DNA of 64,000 nucleotides from Eretmocerus hayati (taxonomy: Eukaryota; Arthropoda; Insecta; Hymenoptera; Aphelinidae): contig CM056742.1 of assembly GCA_029851415.1 (NCBI GenBank), positions 148,123,121 to 148,187,120 on the forward strand, given 5' to 3'. Of the stretch, positions 25,144-37,000 are shown in pieces. The notes beneath the pieces were generated by a model that searched no databases, was not told where the DNA came from, and worked only from the letters and a program-made list of their open reading frames with translations. Position 1 is the first letter of the stretch, and every line of letters starts with the position of its first letter. The position numbers were made by a program, and so were the translations under genes.

Positions 25144-28100
25144 GTAAGGGTTCAGTGTGACTTCAGCCTAACTCCTAGTTTCTGACCAGAATATTAGTCC
25201 AAAAAAAAAAACAATATTAAGAGTGTTCATTCTGTGTTTTGTGGTGGCAGGGAAGGTAGTTCTTTGTGGTCCTGGTCTAAAAGTTCTTTGTGGTGGTTGG
25301 TTCAGAGTGGAATATCGGGTGGTCAGGGATGTGGAGGGTTCATGTTGTTCCTAGCATTGTTATAGCAACTTATAGTTGCAAGTGTACAGTGATCTCTGGT
25401 GATTTTTTTTTTGGTTCGATTTTGTTTGGCTGACTCATCCCAGTTTGGGTCGTGATGGTTAAAATGGAATGTGAAAGATCAACGGTGTGACTGTCCAAGG
25501 TTGTATCCTCCGTGAGCTCTGAGAAATTCTTTCATTTTACGAGTTTGTATCCGCAACGTCCTCCATTGGTGAGACGCCGAGTGAAGCGCGCTTGCACGCA
25601 CGTTGTTGAGTGCGTCGTGTAACCGTCTATGGTAACCGTGCGTTCCATGCCATGCTACTCCATGATTTGACACGTGGAAATGAATTTTTTCCCTCTTCAA
25701 ACCCACTTTACACAATGTCTAAGTAACAATCCTGCTCTTGTGGCTTCATTCTATTGCGAGAATTGGCAGTCCAAGATTCATCACCTCATTATTCTCCCTC
25801 TTATCGAATATTTTTTTCATCTTCACCGGATCCCATGATTTCTTTGGTTGCTTCAATTTGTTGAAAGTTTATTGAAAATCAACCCATAGCAAAATATGCA
25901 ACTTCTGGCACATTGGTCTGATATTGTTCTTCATGTTGATAGATTGTTGACTGAAAGCGAGTTGAAAGGCTTGGAACATTCATCATTTTTGTTGATTTTA
26001 CTCAGAGCTGACCGATTTGAACATTTGTTCAAAAAGAAGCTCCAAGAAAGATCATCCAATCTACAATGTTTATTCGATTCATTCAATTGATGTTGAACCA
26101 GATTTTCATTTTTTTAAAACTCCACTCACTCTTTCTTTACAGTCCATGATGAGCCAAATCTTTTGAAACATGTTAAGTCTGTAACCAAGAATAGGTTATC
26201 TCAAAAATCTGTTTTTAAAGTGTTCTTCCCTAATTGAAACCCCAGAGTAGGAAGGTGTGCATTATTTTGTTTTATTAATTTCCTTGGAAAAACAGAAATT
26301 ATTTCCTCCTAAGTTATAGGCATTCGTGTATTTAAGAAGATTCATTCAGTCATTTCCCTCTACTCACATCATCTAAGTTACGATTATCAACCGGATTAGA
26401 TTTGAACAATGATGATCTGTAGTCGGCTCTCTTCTTTGGAAGAGTGAATCACAGCGATTCAATTCTCTACATGAAGTTTCTTGATTTCGTATTTCTAATT
26501 TATAGCTGCATTTTTGGTCTAGATAGTAGAAGTAGCTGAAGTTTGAGATGAATAAAGTGTACAAGATATGAGCGATCAATATTATTGAACTCATTTTGAT
26601 ATAAAATTCAGCGTAGAAGTTTGTCAAATTCAAAATATTGTTGGAAAGATTTTTTGAAGCTCTTTGAAGTTTCTTTAGGATTTGAATTTGATCAAGTTTC
26701 CTAGATTCTTTTGGGTCATTCTAATTATGGTTCTCGTTTCAATGAAGCTTCAATGCTGCACAGATCTGAAGCCTCATGAATATGCTTTCATTCCCTTTCA
26801 TACTGACAACCATATCTCAGTGCGTTCCTTGCTTGCGTGAATGAGCTAAATCTGGAGAAGAGTTGCATGGAATGCTGCTCCCTTATTAATGAGTCTTGCT
26901 TGCATTTATCGATGAGTCTGCTTGAGGCGTTTTCGATATTTCTGCACGAGTTTGATGAAATTCGAGATATTGAAGCAAGAGGCGGGAGCAGGGCATCAAG
27001 CTTACAAGACTGCCTCGATCGCAAATCAATAATTTTTTTATAACGTACCTGGCTACTGGACCTTCCTCCTTATCATTCTTCATCGCGACTTATGTGTTAC
27101 TTGATGGCCCTTTTCTCAGCATGCACCGCGGGGCTAATGTAGATTGTAATCGGCTATAAATTCTCGTTTGTGAAGATCAAGATTGTGAGGAGAGGATCAT
27201 GCTTGTAATGTTTTCGAATTGGACAGGTTTGATAACATTTACACGAATGGGTCTTCTTTGCTGTACACAATCAATTGAGTATCTATGAGAATACTCAAAA
27301 GAAACATGTGGTCTAGATATCCATACTTACATCTTTCTCAACGCTGTAGTAGCAAAATTTTTCTTTGATTTCTTCGATTCGTCAGTTTTCGGTACTCGAT
27401 ACATCAGGTTATCTCTACAAATTTAACGAAAGGGATGGCAGTGAGATGACTTTGTTTTTTCAAATTTTTGTTCACAAACTGATTCAATTGCGGGAATCAA
27501 CTTTTGTTGGATTACCTCTCCACTACAATTTTGTTATTGAACTATAGATTGCATTTTTGATCTGAAAGAGAATTCCTCCATACCACCCATCGTGAGATTT
27601 TTAAATTATAAATTTTAAATTATAATTGAGACCATGAACGATTCACAAACTCGCAAAAATGTAATCATTCTACTTTGTCCTATAATGTCCAAATTGACAA
27701 GGTTGAGTAGCTCAAGATTCGAGCAAGAAGCATGCTTTAAGCTTTCCTCTTACTTGTACTTGAGACTGTGTACTAAAAAGATATCCGCTCAACTATTTTA
27801 ATTTCGCCCGTTGTATACGATTCTGATCGGGTAAGAGGCGATGAGGAAGGTTTTTAAGAGTATTGTGGGAAGTAAGACTTATTTCATTGAACAGTTTGCA
27901 TAGCATCAACCCAAGTAGAGCAGGAAAGTCAATATATATTTACTTTTCAATTTCAAATACCATGAATGATCCATCAGTTCATGTGGCTCGGAACAGAAAT
28001 ATTCTTGAATGTCACATGTAGGTCACTCTAATAAGTCAGGATGGAAATTCTTATTCAAACTAAAGTCAATCCTAGCATTGCATGATGATTGAACTCAATA

Positions 28101-28872
28101 ACATTTAGTAAACCTAGCTTGGGGTTCGTATCAGAGGTGAATGGGGATGACCATCAGCGAGCTTTCGTAACTCTGAACCATCTCACACTACGAAAAGGAT
28201 CTTGAATCCAGAATGCTCAACGTACTAAATGGTGCAACTGAAAATCGATCGACTATAGTTTCCAGATCAGAACCTCCACTAGATTGATTAGATCCAAGTA
28301 CCTCGATGAGATTCAGAATTGACGTGAGAATCCAGATTGGTACGTCTTGTTACCCTAGCTTCCGCGGTGCTCCGGAATATTGATTCTAGTCGAAGTTTAA
28401 GCATAACTCTGGCTCGTGAATCAATTTTCATTATTGTAACAGCACTATTTATCAAAGGTTTTCAAACCTATGAAATTATTTCTGAGTTTCGCATGAGAAA
28501 TGAACAGTCTAACCTGTACTTGAATGTCTATAAACAATGTCAGTATTTGAAGGCTCCAACCGAAGCTTGATTGAAAACTACGTCTTATTTCAGAAAAATT
28601 TTGTCTGACTTCGCAGGAATTTAATCTGAATTGTTGCATCTGAGACTCAGTTGAAATCTTGATTGAAGATTGATGATTCAAGATTTACTTTTTGTAGTGT
28701 CATCCCTCTGATAACCACGAGTGGCAACTGTTTATTCTAAACAAACGGAATTTTAAAGCTTTTCGCTTGCTTATCTGGCGGTCAAATGGTCCACAGGTCT
28801 TGCTTGTATGGACAATTTTGACACAAGGTTCCTGTTTCACTCGAATGCTCGATTGCATCCTCGAGTTACAAA
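25144..28872. other. Probable intron or intergenic DNA, no exon recognised
   Basis: I searched this stretch on the plus strand for the two WW domains that precede the Kibra coiled coils (patterns such as LP.GW and W.DPR) and found none. It is AT-rich apart from patches at 25.55-25.65 kb and 26.95-27.0 kb. Open frames at 25479-25715, 25896-26090 and 26837-27043 lack recognisable domains. Confidence 0.5.
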
Positions 28873-29008
28873 CTCTTTCTTTACACGTTCGCTGCGATGG
28901 CGAAGATCGCATTTATTTCCCTGTGTGCGGTCCCGCTGGTGGGTCCCGCTCAAAGTTGAATCCCAAAGGACGAAAATCTGCCGCACACAGAGAAGTACAA
29001 ACGTGTTA
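28873..29008. mobile_element. Possible small MITE (ACACGTT/AACGTGT ends)
   Basis: The block starts ACACGTTCGCTGC and ends AAACGTGTTAA, with internal pairing of 'tgtgtgcgg' and 'ccgcacaca' and a GCTGGTGGGTCCCGC core. A related combination of CACGTTCGCTGC and a GGGACCCACCGGTGGGTCCC palindrome occurs at 48149-48381. Length and ends suggest a TTAA-type miniature element, but the left TTAA is not intact. One frame gives a cysteine-containing peptide that I attribute to chance. Confidence 0.35.
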
Positions 29009-29639
29009 ATCCCAGTATAACATGTTATATCAATTTTTCCAATTGAACACTTTTTGCTTTCACTGAATTCTTGCTATTCGGCACAATTAAAAATGGTTAA
29101 ACTAAAAGAACAGCATTCAAGTTAACAAATCTTGTTCATGCCACGGTTAGAATAGCTGAGGATAAATTGTAATTGGTGTTCGTGGTTTAAAGACTGGGAA
29201 GATTTCTCAAGTCCAAACATTTTAGATTATCCCGATGAATCCAAGCGAATCCCATCTTATGTTCGATGATTTCAAGTTTCTTATCACTTGTCAAAAACTA
29301 CGACTTACGTTCCTTCACTTCGTTTGCCGAATGGTATTGAGGGATGATTACCATCTTTACTCTTGTCATTGATCCATCGAACAAAAATGATCAACAATTG
29401 GGAGATTGGTTCGGAAAATCTCACGTGTTGATTCAATTAAACCGCAGAAATCCGATTATTATTATTCTTTATTTTAATTAAAAACTCGAGTATTAATAAT
29501 AATGGTGATATCTTTGTCAGTTGATTGCGAGTACTAATAGGCCAGTTGCTAGTCAACCGTTATAGACCAAGTATTCCAAGCTTCAAGTCTGTAATCGAAT
29601 ATTGACCCTGACGTGTCAATGAAATTTTGCGTTAAAATA
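29009..29639. other. No gene seen
   Basis: AT-rich sequence; no coding or repeat signal recognised. Confidence 0.5.
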
Positions 29640-30775
29640 AGGTCAGTGTGCCCAACTTGCCCCCATTAAGCCATTTTCTTGATTACTTTGATCCGCCTTA
29701 ATATTTTCCAACGAACCTTGGCTCATTTTAAACCTTGAAAATGAGCTAACGTCAGGCGCGGATACAGGGGGGGAGACCGCCCCCAACCCCTTTTTATGCT
29801 CGCATCGACCCCCCCCCCCCCCCAAACGCATCGAACCTGACAGAAAATTCTGAGACGTAAACTGAATTTTTTGTTGTTATAAATCCTAATAATCGTAAAC
29901 AATTAACAATAATTATCGTTAATCAATCGATCTGCGGATGCATTTCAATGAAACACTGCTTAAGCTCAATTATTTGAATTTCTATCGAGTGCGGGTGTGT
30001 GTGAGTGTGTGTGTGTGTATATATATAATCCCTCCCCCCCCCACCCAACCCGAATCCTGTATCCGCACCTGGCTAACGTACGTTTGAAATTGACCGACTA
30101 TGGAGCCGAGCTGTCTCAATTTTCCCGAATAGCGATTTTTTCTCCGATTTTTTACAATTTATGAAAGTGTGTACCCAACTTGTCCCCATCATTTAAAACA
30201 ATGTAAATCAGCGATAAAGTGCATCAAATTCCTTTGATCCATTTGTATCACCGTGCAGCGACTTTGGAGCTTTTAGCTGGCCCAAGACACTGTTTCCGAC
30301 CTGAGTGGTAAAATAGCCATACTGCACGCCATTCCGAGATAACCATATGGGGGCATGTTGGGTACACTCCGATGTCGGCCTTCTTGTTTCTCAATTTATC
30401 TCCGTGTTTTGTGCATAAAATCGCTCCAAATCAGAGTTATGCAATTCTGAGGAGCGGATTTTGAAGGTCTTGAGACAAGGAATCGAATTCGCTAAGGTCG
30501 TTGCGATTGGTCAGATAAAAATAAATTTGCACCAGTTTTGGTGAACGCGATTTCCTCGGTGATTTCTTAGCCGTGCAAACACGAAAAATGGAAAAATCAC
30601 TTTAAATTTTCTGGGAAACGCAGGAATGATCCGGAGTCGATCCAAACCACTTATTTTCTCATATTTTAGAATCGCAAAAGTAAAAAAATTATGCGGAAAG
30701 GTCAACGAGTGCCCATTTCTGAGATCGGCATATGGGGGCAAGTTAGGTACAGAGGCAAGTTGGGTACACTTACCT
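29640..30775. mobile_element. 0.95-kb TA element, copy 1 (interrupted)
   Basis: The left end AGGTCAGTGTGCCCAACTTG pairs with the right end CAAGTTGGGTACACTTACCT. The left flank is TA; the right is TC, probably mutated. It is the same family as 52535-53485 and 62713-63668, shown by shared stretches such as CCCCATTAAGCCATTTTCTT and GAGATCGGCATATGGGGGCA. This copy is interrupted by a hAT-type MITE (29753-30071) and carries further indels. It lies just upstream of the first visible kibra exon. No transposase is visible; an internal 'gctcatttt' motif is shared with other elements in the window. Confidence 0.85.
29753..30071. mobile_element. hAT-type MITE with 8-bp target duplication
   Basis: The ends CAGGCGCGGATACAGG and CCTGTATCCGCACCTG are inverted repeats, and GCTAACGT stands on both sides (29745-29752 and 30072-30079). 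An 8-bp duplication with CAG...CTG ends is the hAT hallmark. The 319-bp element carries C runs near both ends and a (GT)n-(AT)n tract at about 29993-30025. It sits inside, and is therefore younger than, the TA element around it. Confidence 0.92.
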
Positions 30776-30947
30776 TCAATTTGAACGCGTGGATTCTCAC
30801 TCCTCCTTGCCCTGCCCTTAAACAAAGTAGCACTCGTTTTGGGTTGAAGAAGCGTTTGTTTCAAGAAATCGAGTATACTATTAAGCAAATATTCCAGAAA
30901 TGAATGATACGCAATTTCAAAGACCAATTCCCATTGTCACGTTACAG

Positions 30948-31056
30948 GCGAAAAAGGAAATCTACGACGTGAAGCAACAGCGACTATGCCTTGCTCAGGA
31001 CGAGTACAACCACCTGAACAATGCCCTCAGCACGCTCGGCGCTTCTCGCACCAGCT
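30948..31056 (+). CDS. kibra: kibra exon a: start of first coiled coil
   Basis: It begins after 'gttacag' with AKKEIYDVKQQRLCLAQDEY, the conserved segment just C-terminal to the WW domains, and ends at T|gtaagt in phase 1. Its phase-0 start means the missing upstream exon must end on a codon boundary. Confidence 0.93.
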
Positions 31057-34000
31057 GTAAGTACACCGGCTCACAATCCCTTATAATGCAATAATTGAAC
31101 CATACGCAAGAGCTAAATAAGTCTTTTGCACGACAGAAAATACAAATATATTCTAACAAATGCAGCAGATTTATAGAGTTGCCTAGACATTTAATTTTTT
31201 CCCAGCGTGCGAGAAAAATTCTTCAATTTTATATAACAGCGTAACTTCTTTTATTTATATACATGAAGTATAATCTGCAGATTCCTTGATGAAGAGCTTA
31301 CTTTTGAATAATTCATCGGGAGCGTCTTGCAACTCGTGCGTTGCATGCACCACAAATGAGATATAACAGTTCCGCTTGGCATATGATGATACGATGGATT
31401 GTTCTTGATGCGCGTGGGAGTGATTATTTTTAGACAAACTTTCTCACGGTATACTCGCATATTTTCACGGTTAATTCATTTTTGATTATATCAAGTGATC
31501 GCTATTTGCTGTCAATGACCTATGTGTATGTGAACATTTCTCGGTTAGATCCATATGAATGTTACACGAAACTCAGAGTTCGTTCAAAGGCAGGGATGGA
31601 CTCGATAACCTCCTTGGGCTCATAAATACTCCCATTGAATGCTGAATATTGAAGATTCAGTACTTTTTGTGGAAAAATTCTAATATTTGATTTGGATCTT
31701 ACATATGAAAACATTTATTTAGGGTGCGATGAAAGTTGTGTCAAATAATTAATGTGGTAATTTTATTGCCTTGATTTTATTGCAGTGTGCTCAAGTACGA
31801 GCTCGCTCAGCACAAAGTACGATCCGGACCTACTCAAGTGCGACGTGGCACTTGCCAGGAAGCGGGTATCAAGGCTCAAGCGTGAACTGGAGCAAATTCG
31901 AGCCGAGATGAGCTGCACGCAGCGTGGCGTCGACACCCTCGCCAGGTGAGTCCCCAACGAGGAATAACATTTTTCCTCGACTCGAGTGATATTTGAAAGG
32001 TTGCGTTCTGTGTCCTCGATAATTCTTAGCCCCCCCCCCCCCCATGATCGTTGCAATTTTGTTGATCAATTTCCGCGCGAAAAGACTTTTTTACTTAGTA
32101 CGAGATCGGCGAACTCCGCGTTGGATTACTTCTTGCTCATAGGGTAAGATGAATCTTCAAAGGAAGTTTTTCTTTGTGCGTTAATCGAGATTCTCGAAGG
32201 ATAACAGTCTGGGTTGATGAGTTTTCTATTGCATAAAAATTTACGTAATTGCTGATTCCGTATTCGCAAACAGAAAAATGATCCCCCGTCTCGATATTTC
32301 TATGAGAGTGAGAAACCTCGATGTTCGCGGAAAACATTTTCAGAACGTATCCCTCATGAATACGGAGTACTGCCTTTATATTTTAAATTGTGTTGCACCT
32401 CGTATCTCAATTTCAAATGATTCAATCTGGATGTACTCAAATCCGAGATCTGGCTGACAATGGCATGAAATTAAAAATTCCTATATAATTGCAACTATAA
32501 AACTTCCAATTTTTCGATGCAATTTACATATGCACACATCAGCGAACCTGGCAAGCAGAAAATCATTAGAAATTTTGAATTCTCAAAATTGAAGACCCAG
32601 ACTAAAAAGAATCATCATCATCTTACAGTGTGGAACAAAAGCTAAGTTCGCATCACGCAGGCTGTTACAACATAACAGAAGCCCAGGCGATAATGACAGA
32701 ACTTCGCAACATTCAAAAAAGTCTGAGCTCCGGGGAGAAAGAAAAGGCCGAGCTCATGCAGTCGTTGGCGCAGCTCAAGGACGAGCTCACAAGGTTACAG
32801 CTTTGCGAGGGGAGCCCCGATGCAAGCACACTGAGCCTACCTCAAGAAAAGCTCAGTACCGCTTCGCAAACCGACCTCTCGGGTGAACTAGTACCAATTG
32901 GAACTCGTCTCGCGGAGATGGCCAGGATGAGGTTACAGTACGACGAAGCAAGAAAGAGAATACAACTAATACAGCAGCAGCTAGCCGATCTCGAAGAGAA
33001 GGTCATACCCGGCCAGACCGAGAGCGACAAGGACAAACTACTGCTGTTCCAAGAGAAGGAACAACTACTTAGGGAACTCAGGAGTATCACGCCGCATACG
33101 CGAACGCAGCAAGATATGAAAAAGATACAGACTGAAATCCGCAGACTTGAACAAGATCTCAACAACGCTTTCGAGTTGTCTAACAAGACCATCACCGATC
33201 GCGTTAGGTTGCACGAGGAGAAGCAGCTTCTTCTCCAGCAGCTTAGGGACGCGCTCAGGTAAGCCAGGCATGCTTTTCAAAAATTCTATTGATACTTTGA
33301 TTTTTTTTCATTCAAAGCTTGTGCAATTTTATTATCATTCTTACTTCTCTCACCTTGCAGTAGACATTTGTGATTATGAAGATCAAACTCTCTGTTCCTT
33401 AAAAGCTTACAGTTCCTCAAATTTTCACAAATTCTGATTCGTTGGGGTTCAAGTTTATACCAACAGATACCAGCCAATTACGTGGCTGTCGGACAAATCA
33501 ATTGCAACACATTCAAGCCTATAACTCCGGCTTTGAACTTGTTTTAATCATTACCATTGAAAAAGTTTCGATTTCTTGCCACTTTGGTTCCTGTGCCCTG
33601 AAATTCTGTTCACCAGGTCTTCTTCATACAAAAACTCCCATTATCGTGATACCATTTGTGCTGGGAACGTATCTCTTATTTAACTCTTCGTCACGGCGCC
33701 TTTTTCAACAGGTCAATGGCGATGCTGGAAGGCCAGTTGAAGACACTGTCAGCGAGCACGCTATCAGTAAGCAGCAGCTCATCACTGGGCAGCCTCAGTA
33801 CGACAAGTAGCAAAGGTTCGTTGAGCTCTGGCCTGAGCTTCACAGACATTTACGGTGGTCCTCAGTGCATGGGCAGCGCGAGTTTGCAACCTGAGAGGCC
33901 CGTTGACATGGTCGACCTCCACAGGAGGGTCGAACGTCTTCTCAACAAGAGTACCACCGATATCCACCAGCAGATTCCACAACAGTCGACTCAGGCTCAA

Positions 34001-37000
34001 TCTCAGACACAAGTCCAACAACAAAGTCAGCAACAGCAGCAACCGACGACGTCGCTCGCTGCTGCTGCCGCTTGTGCTAGTACGAGCGGGCAGTCTTCCG
34101 TCGCGAGTGGTGCAACAGTTGTGGCTGTATCCGCTTTGGCAGGAGTCGCTGGTATCAGTAATAATCTCGGTACGCCCTCGCCAGGAAGGTCCCAGCCTAG
34201 CCTTTCGCCAAGATCTAGTCTATCTAGCGTCTCGCCACCCGTTTCGCCTCTTTACGAGAACGCACCGGTAAGCATGATGGTTATTTCTCTCTCATACTCG
34301 GCCTTCAAATGTGTCAAGGTTTTCTGGCTGTATGAATTATGTTTCATGCATGATCATTTGTCAAGCCTTGATTTAAACTTCACTGTGAGTAATTGAGTCG
34401 CGTTGTGCTGTATTCCGAATGAAAGCAGGCCTCATTGGTCAGACAACAATGGAAAGTTACCACCCTGGAAAAACCATGAAGTTGATTCTCCGAGTCCAGT
34501 TTCTCAAATTACCATTCAGGAAATTCAAACAGTATAATCGAAGTAATGGAATAATTGATTGATGGATCATTTATTGTGCCACAGGTGGGACCCCCGCCAG
34601 CATACGAGCAAATCGAGCTGCAGCGACGTCAGCAGCAAAGGATCCTAGGTTCCTCGAGCACCTCGTCACACCTTGATAGGTTACAATTGGAGGATAAGCT
34701 TGTCGAGCTAAGGCTTAGCCAGCAGACAATTCAGGAGCAGCATTGTACCAGTGCCGAGTACAATCATCATCACAATCATCATCATCATCATCTCCTTCAG
34801 CAACAGCAACAACATCAACAGCCTAAACATAGTCAGCAGTCGCCCATGGACCTGCAGTCTTGCAATATGTCTCAGGGCAGCGGTCTTGGTAGGCCGGCCA
34901 CACTATCAGGACTCACTCAGGAACCACCACTGTCCCCGATAAGCGAAACTCCACCACCAACTGGTATTCGATCCCGGGCGAGTTCTTCAGGCACGAATAC
35001 GCGCTCCGTCTCTGCGGCCGTGTCCGACGAAAGCGTGGCCGGAGATTCAGGCGTCTTCGAAGCTTCCAACCGACGCAGGCTTTCGGGAATGCTCAGCGCT
35101 CCGGATGCCGTGAGCGTTGGAGGAGCTGAGATCAACCTTGAAACTGCGCAGGTCCAAATCAAACTGAGGTAAATGATTGCGCTCAGTACTGAAAATGTAG
35201 TTTGTCTTGAAAACTGATGAGATTGAGGATATATGAGAAGGACCTCTAAATCTTTACTATTTTGAGTCTCTTTGTAACTATGAAAGAAAGAGCACGACGA
35301 GTCTCGGGAACTGAGCTGAGATGAGTCTTCAGCGGAAATTGTTGATTATTATTTCTTGTATACGCCTGCGTGAAAATGATTGTCATTACGAGCGCCGAGG
35401 ATAAGCATGAATTCATATGAGCAGCGATGAATTATTCAACCTCGGTACGCTGCTCATTAGGCCGCAATCCAAAGCTTGATAATGACACCATTGCCGCTGC
35501 CAAGTGCAAGCGCAGCCGTAATTTCGCTCGATTTATAATTCCATTACCTCTGCTCGTTTCCCAGGTATTCGGTGAGCGACGGGCTTCTGCACATTGGCAT
35601 CGAGCGAGCGAGGAATCTCGCCGCCCTCTTCATTCCCGATGGCATGCAAGTGTAAGTATGGTAGCATGTATCATCCGGAACGTATCGGTTTATCCACTCA
35701 CAACTCGCCACTATATCGTAGTTCGTTCGTTGTGGAACCTGTAATGACCAATCGCGACCCGGCCACTCTTGGTGTGAAAAACCCCCAACTTATCGATCCG
35801 CTTACACTTGTGTCTCGTAACTCATCTACGCGAGCGTTCAATTTCCTGATCGTAAACATCGTGAAATTTGAGGCAACTATTACCACGATGAACGAGGTGA
35901 GCATCGATTTGGGAAGACGATGCGGCTCTCTGATATCACTGTCGTATGTGCCTTATGACGGAATGCCTGAAAACATTGACTGTCTTGCTAAACTTGTGAT
36001 TTTACCGAGCTTTATTCGTGGTCTTTCGATATTTTCAAATCAATATTTATTCACTCCACAGGAAAGATTTTTCTAGAGTTATCCCACGTGTCATTTTGAA
36101 GTCAAGCTTACCATTATACATATTAAACCAGAAATCATGATAATAAACGATCTTGATCTACGCGAGCGCAGAATTATATACTCTCCATTTTTTGTTGCAG
36201 GTATATCAAAGCTGCTTTACTGCCAATGCAACCACCCGTCAATTATGTGTGTTGTACAAAACCGGTGACAGATCTGCGTAAGCCTACTTTTGGCGAAACA
36301 TTCCCCATTTCCGTACCACTGAACAAACTGTACACTAAAACGCTGCAAGTCAATGTCTGGTGCACGAGCGGAGAGTCTGAGGAGTGCTTGGTAAGTTACA
36401 AAAGTATTCACTCAACGATCATTCGCAGCTCTTTGGTAACATTCAAAAGAATAATAATGATCCCTAGATCTTCTAGTTAGTTGCAAACGAACTATCCAAC
36501 CCCTTGGAGTTCTTTGGGTTATCTAGACGTTGAGATTTTCTGTAGCCCCTTAGATGCGTGATCTATCAGAACGCTAACTGAGTTTGATTTGATTGCAGGG
36601 TTCAGCCCAAGTCTCGTTGGCAGACTTTGGTCCAGAGAGCCCGAGCGTGAGGTGGTACAACATATTGTCGTACCGCTTCATGCAGCCGTCAAGCTCTACG
36701 CAGTCGCTCTCCTCGTCGCAACAGCAACTAAACACAAAGCACGATAAGCAGGAATCCGATCTCTCGATGTACCGGGGTGGCGCACAGAGTAGCAATACCC
36801 AAAATGCAAAGGAAGAAAGCAGTGATGAGAGCACCATCATCAGCTCGCAGACATCAACTCTGACGCGTAACCAGGGCTGTGATGAACTTCAAACAGCCGT
36901 GTCGCTCAGGCTTGAGGAGCTCGCAAACTGTCTCAAGAGTCCCGAGGAAGAGGAGGAGGATGACGATGGTGACAGCGACAGTAACAGCGGCGACAGCGAG

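Noticed and set aside
28767..29009. Kazal-like peptide pattern (CDGEDRIYFPVCG)
   Set aside because: Too few cysteines, and the sequence is a small palindromic element (28873-29008).
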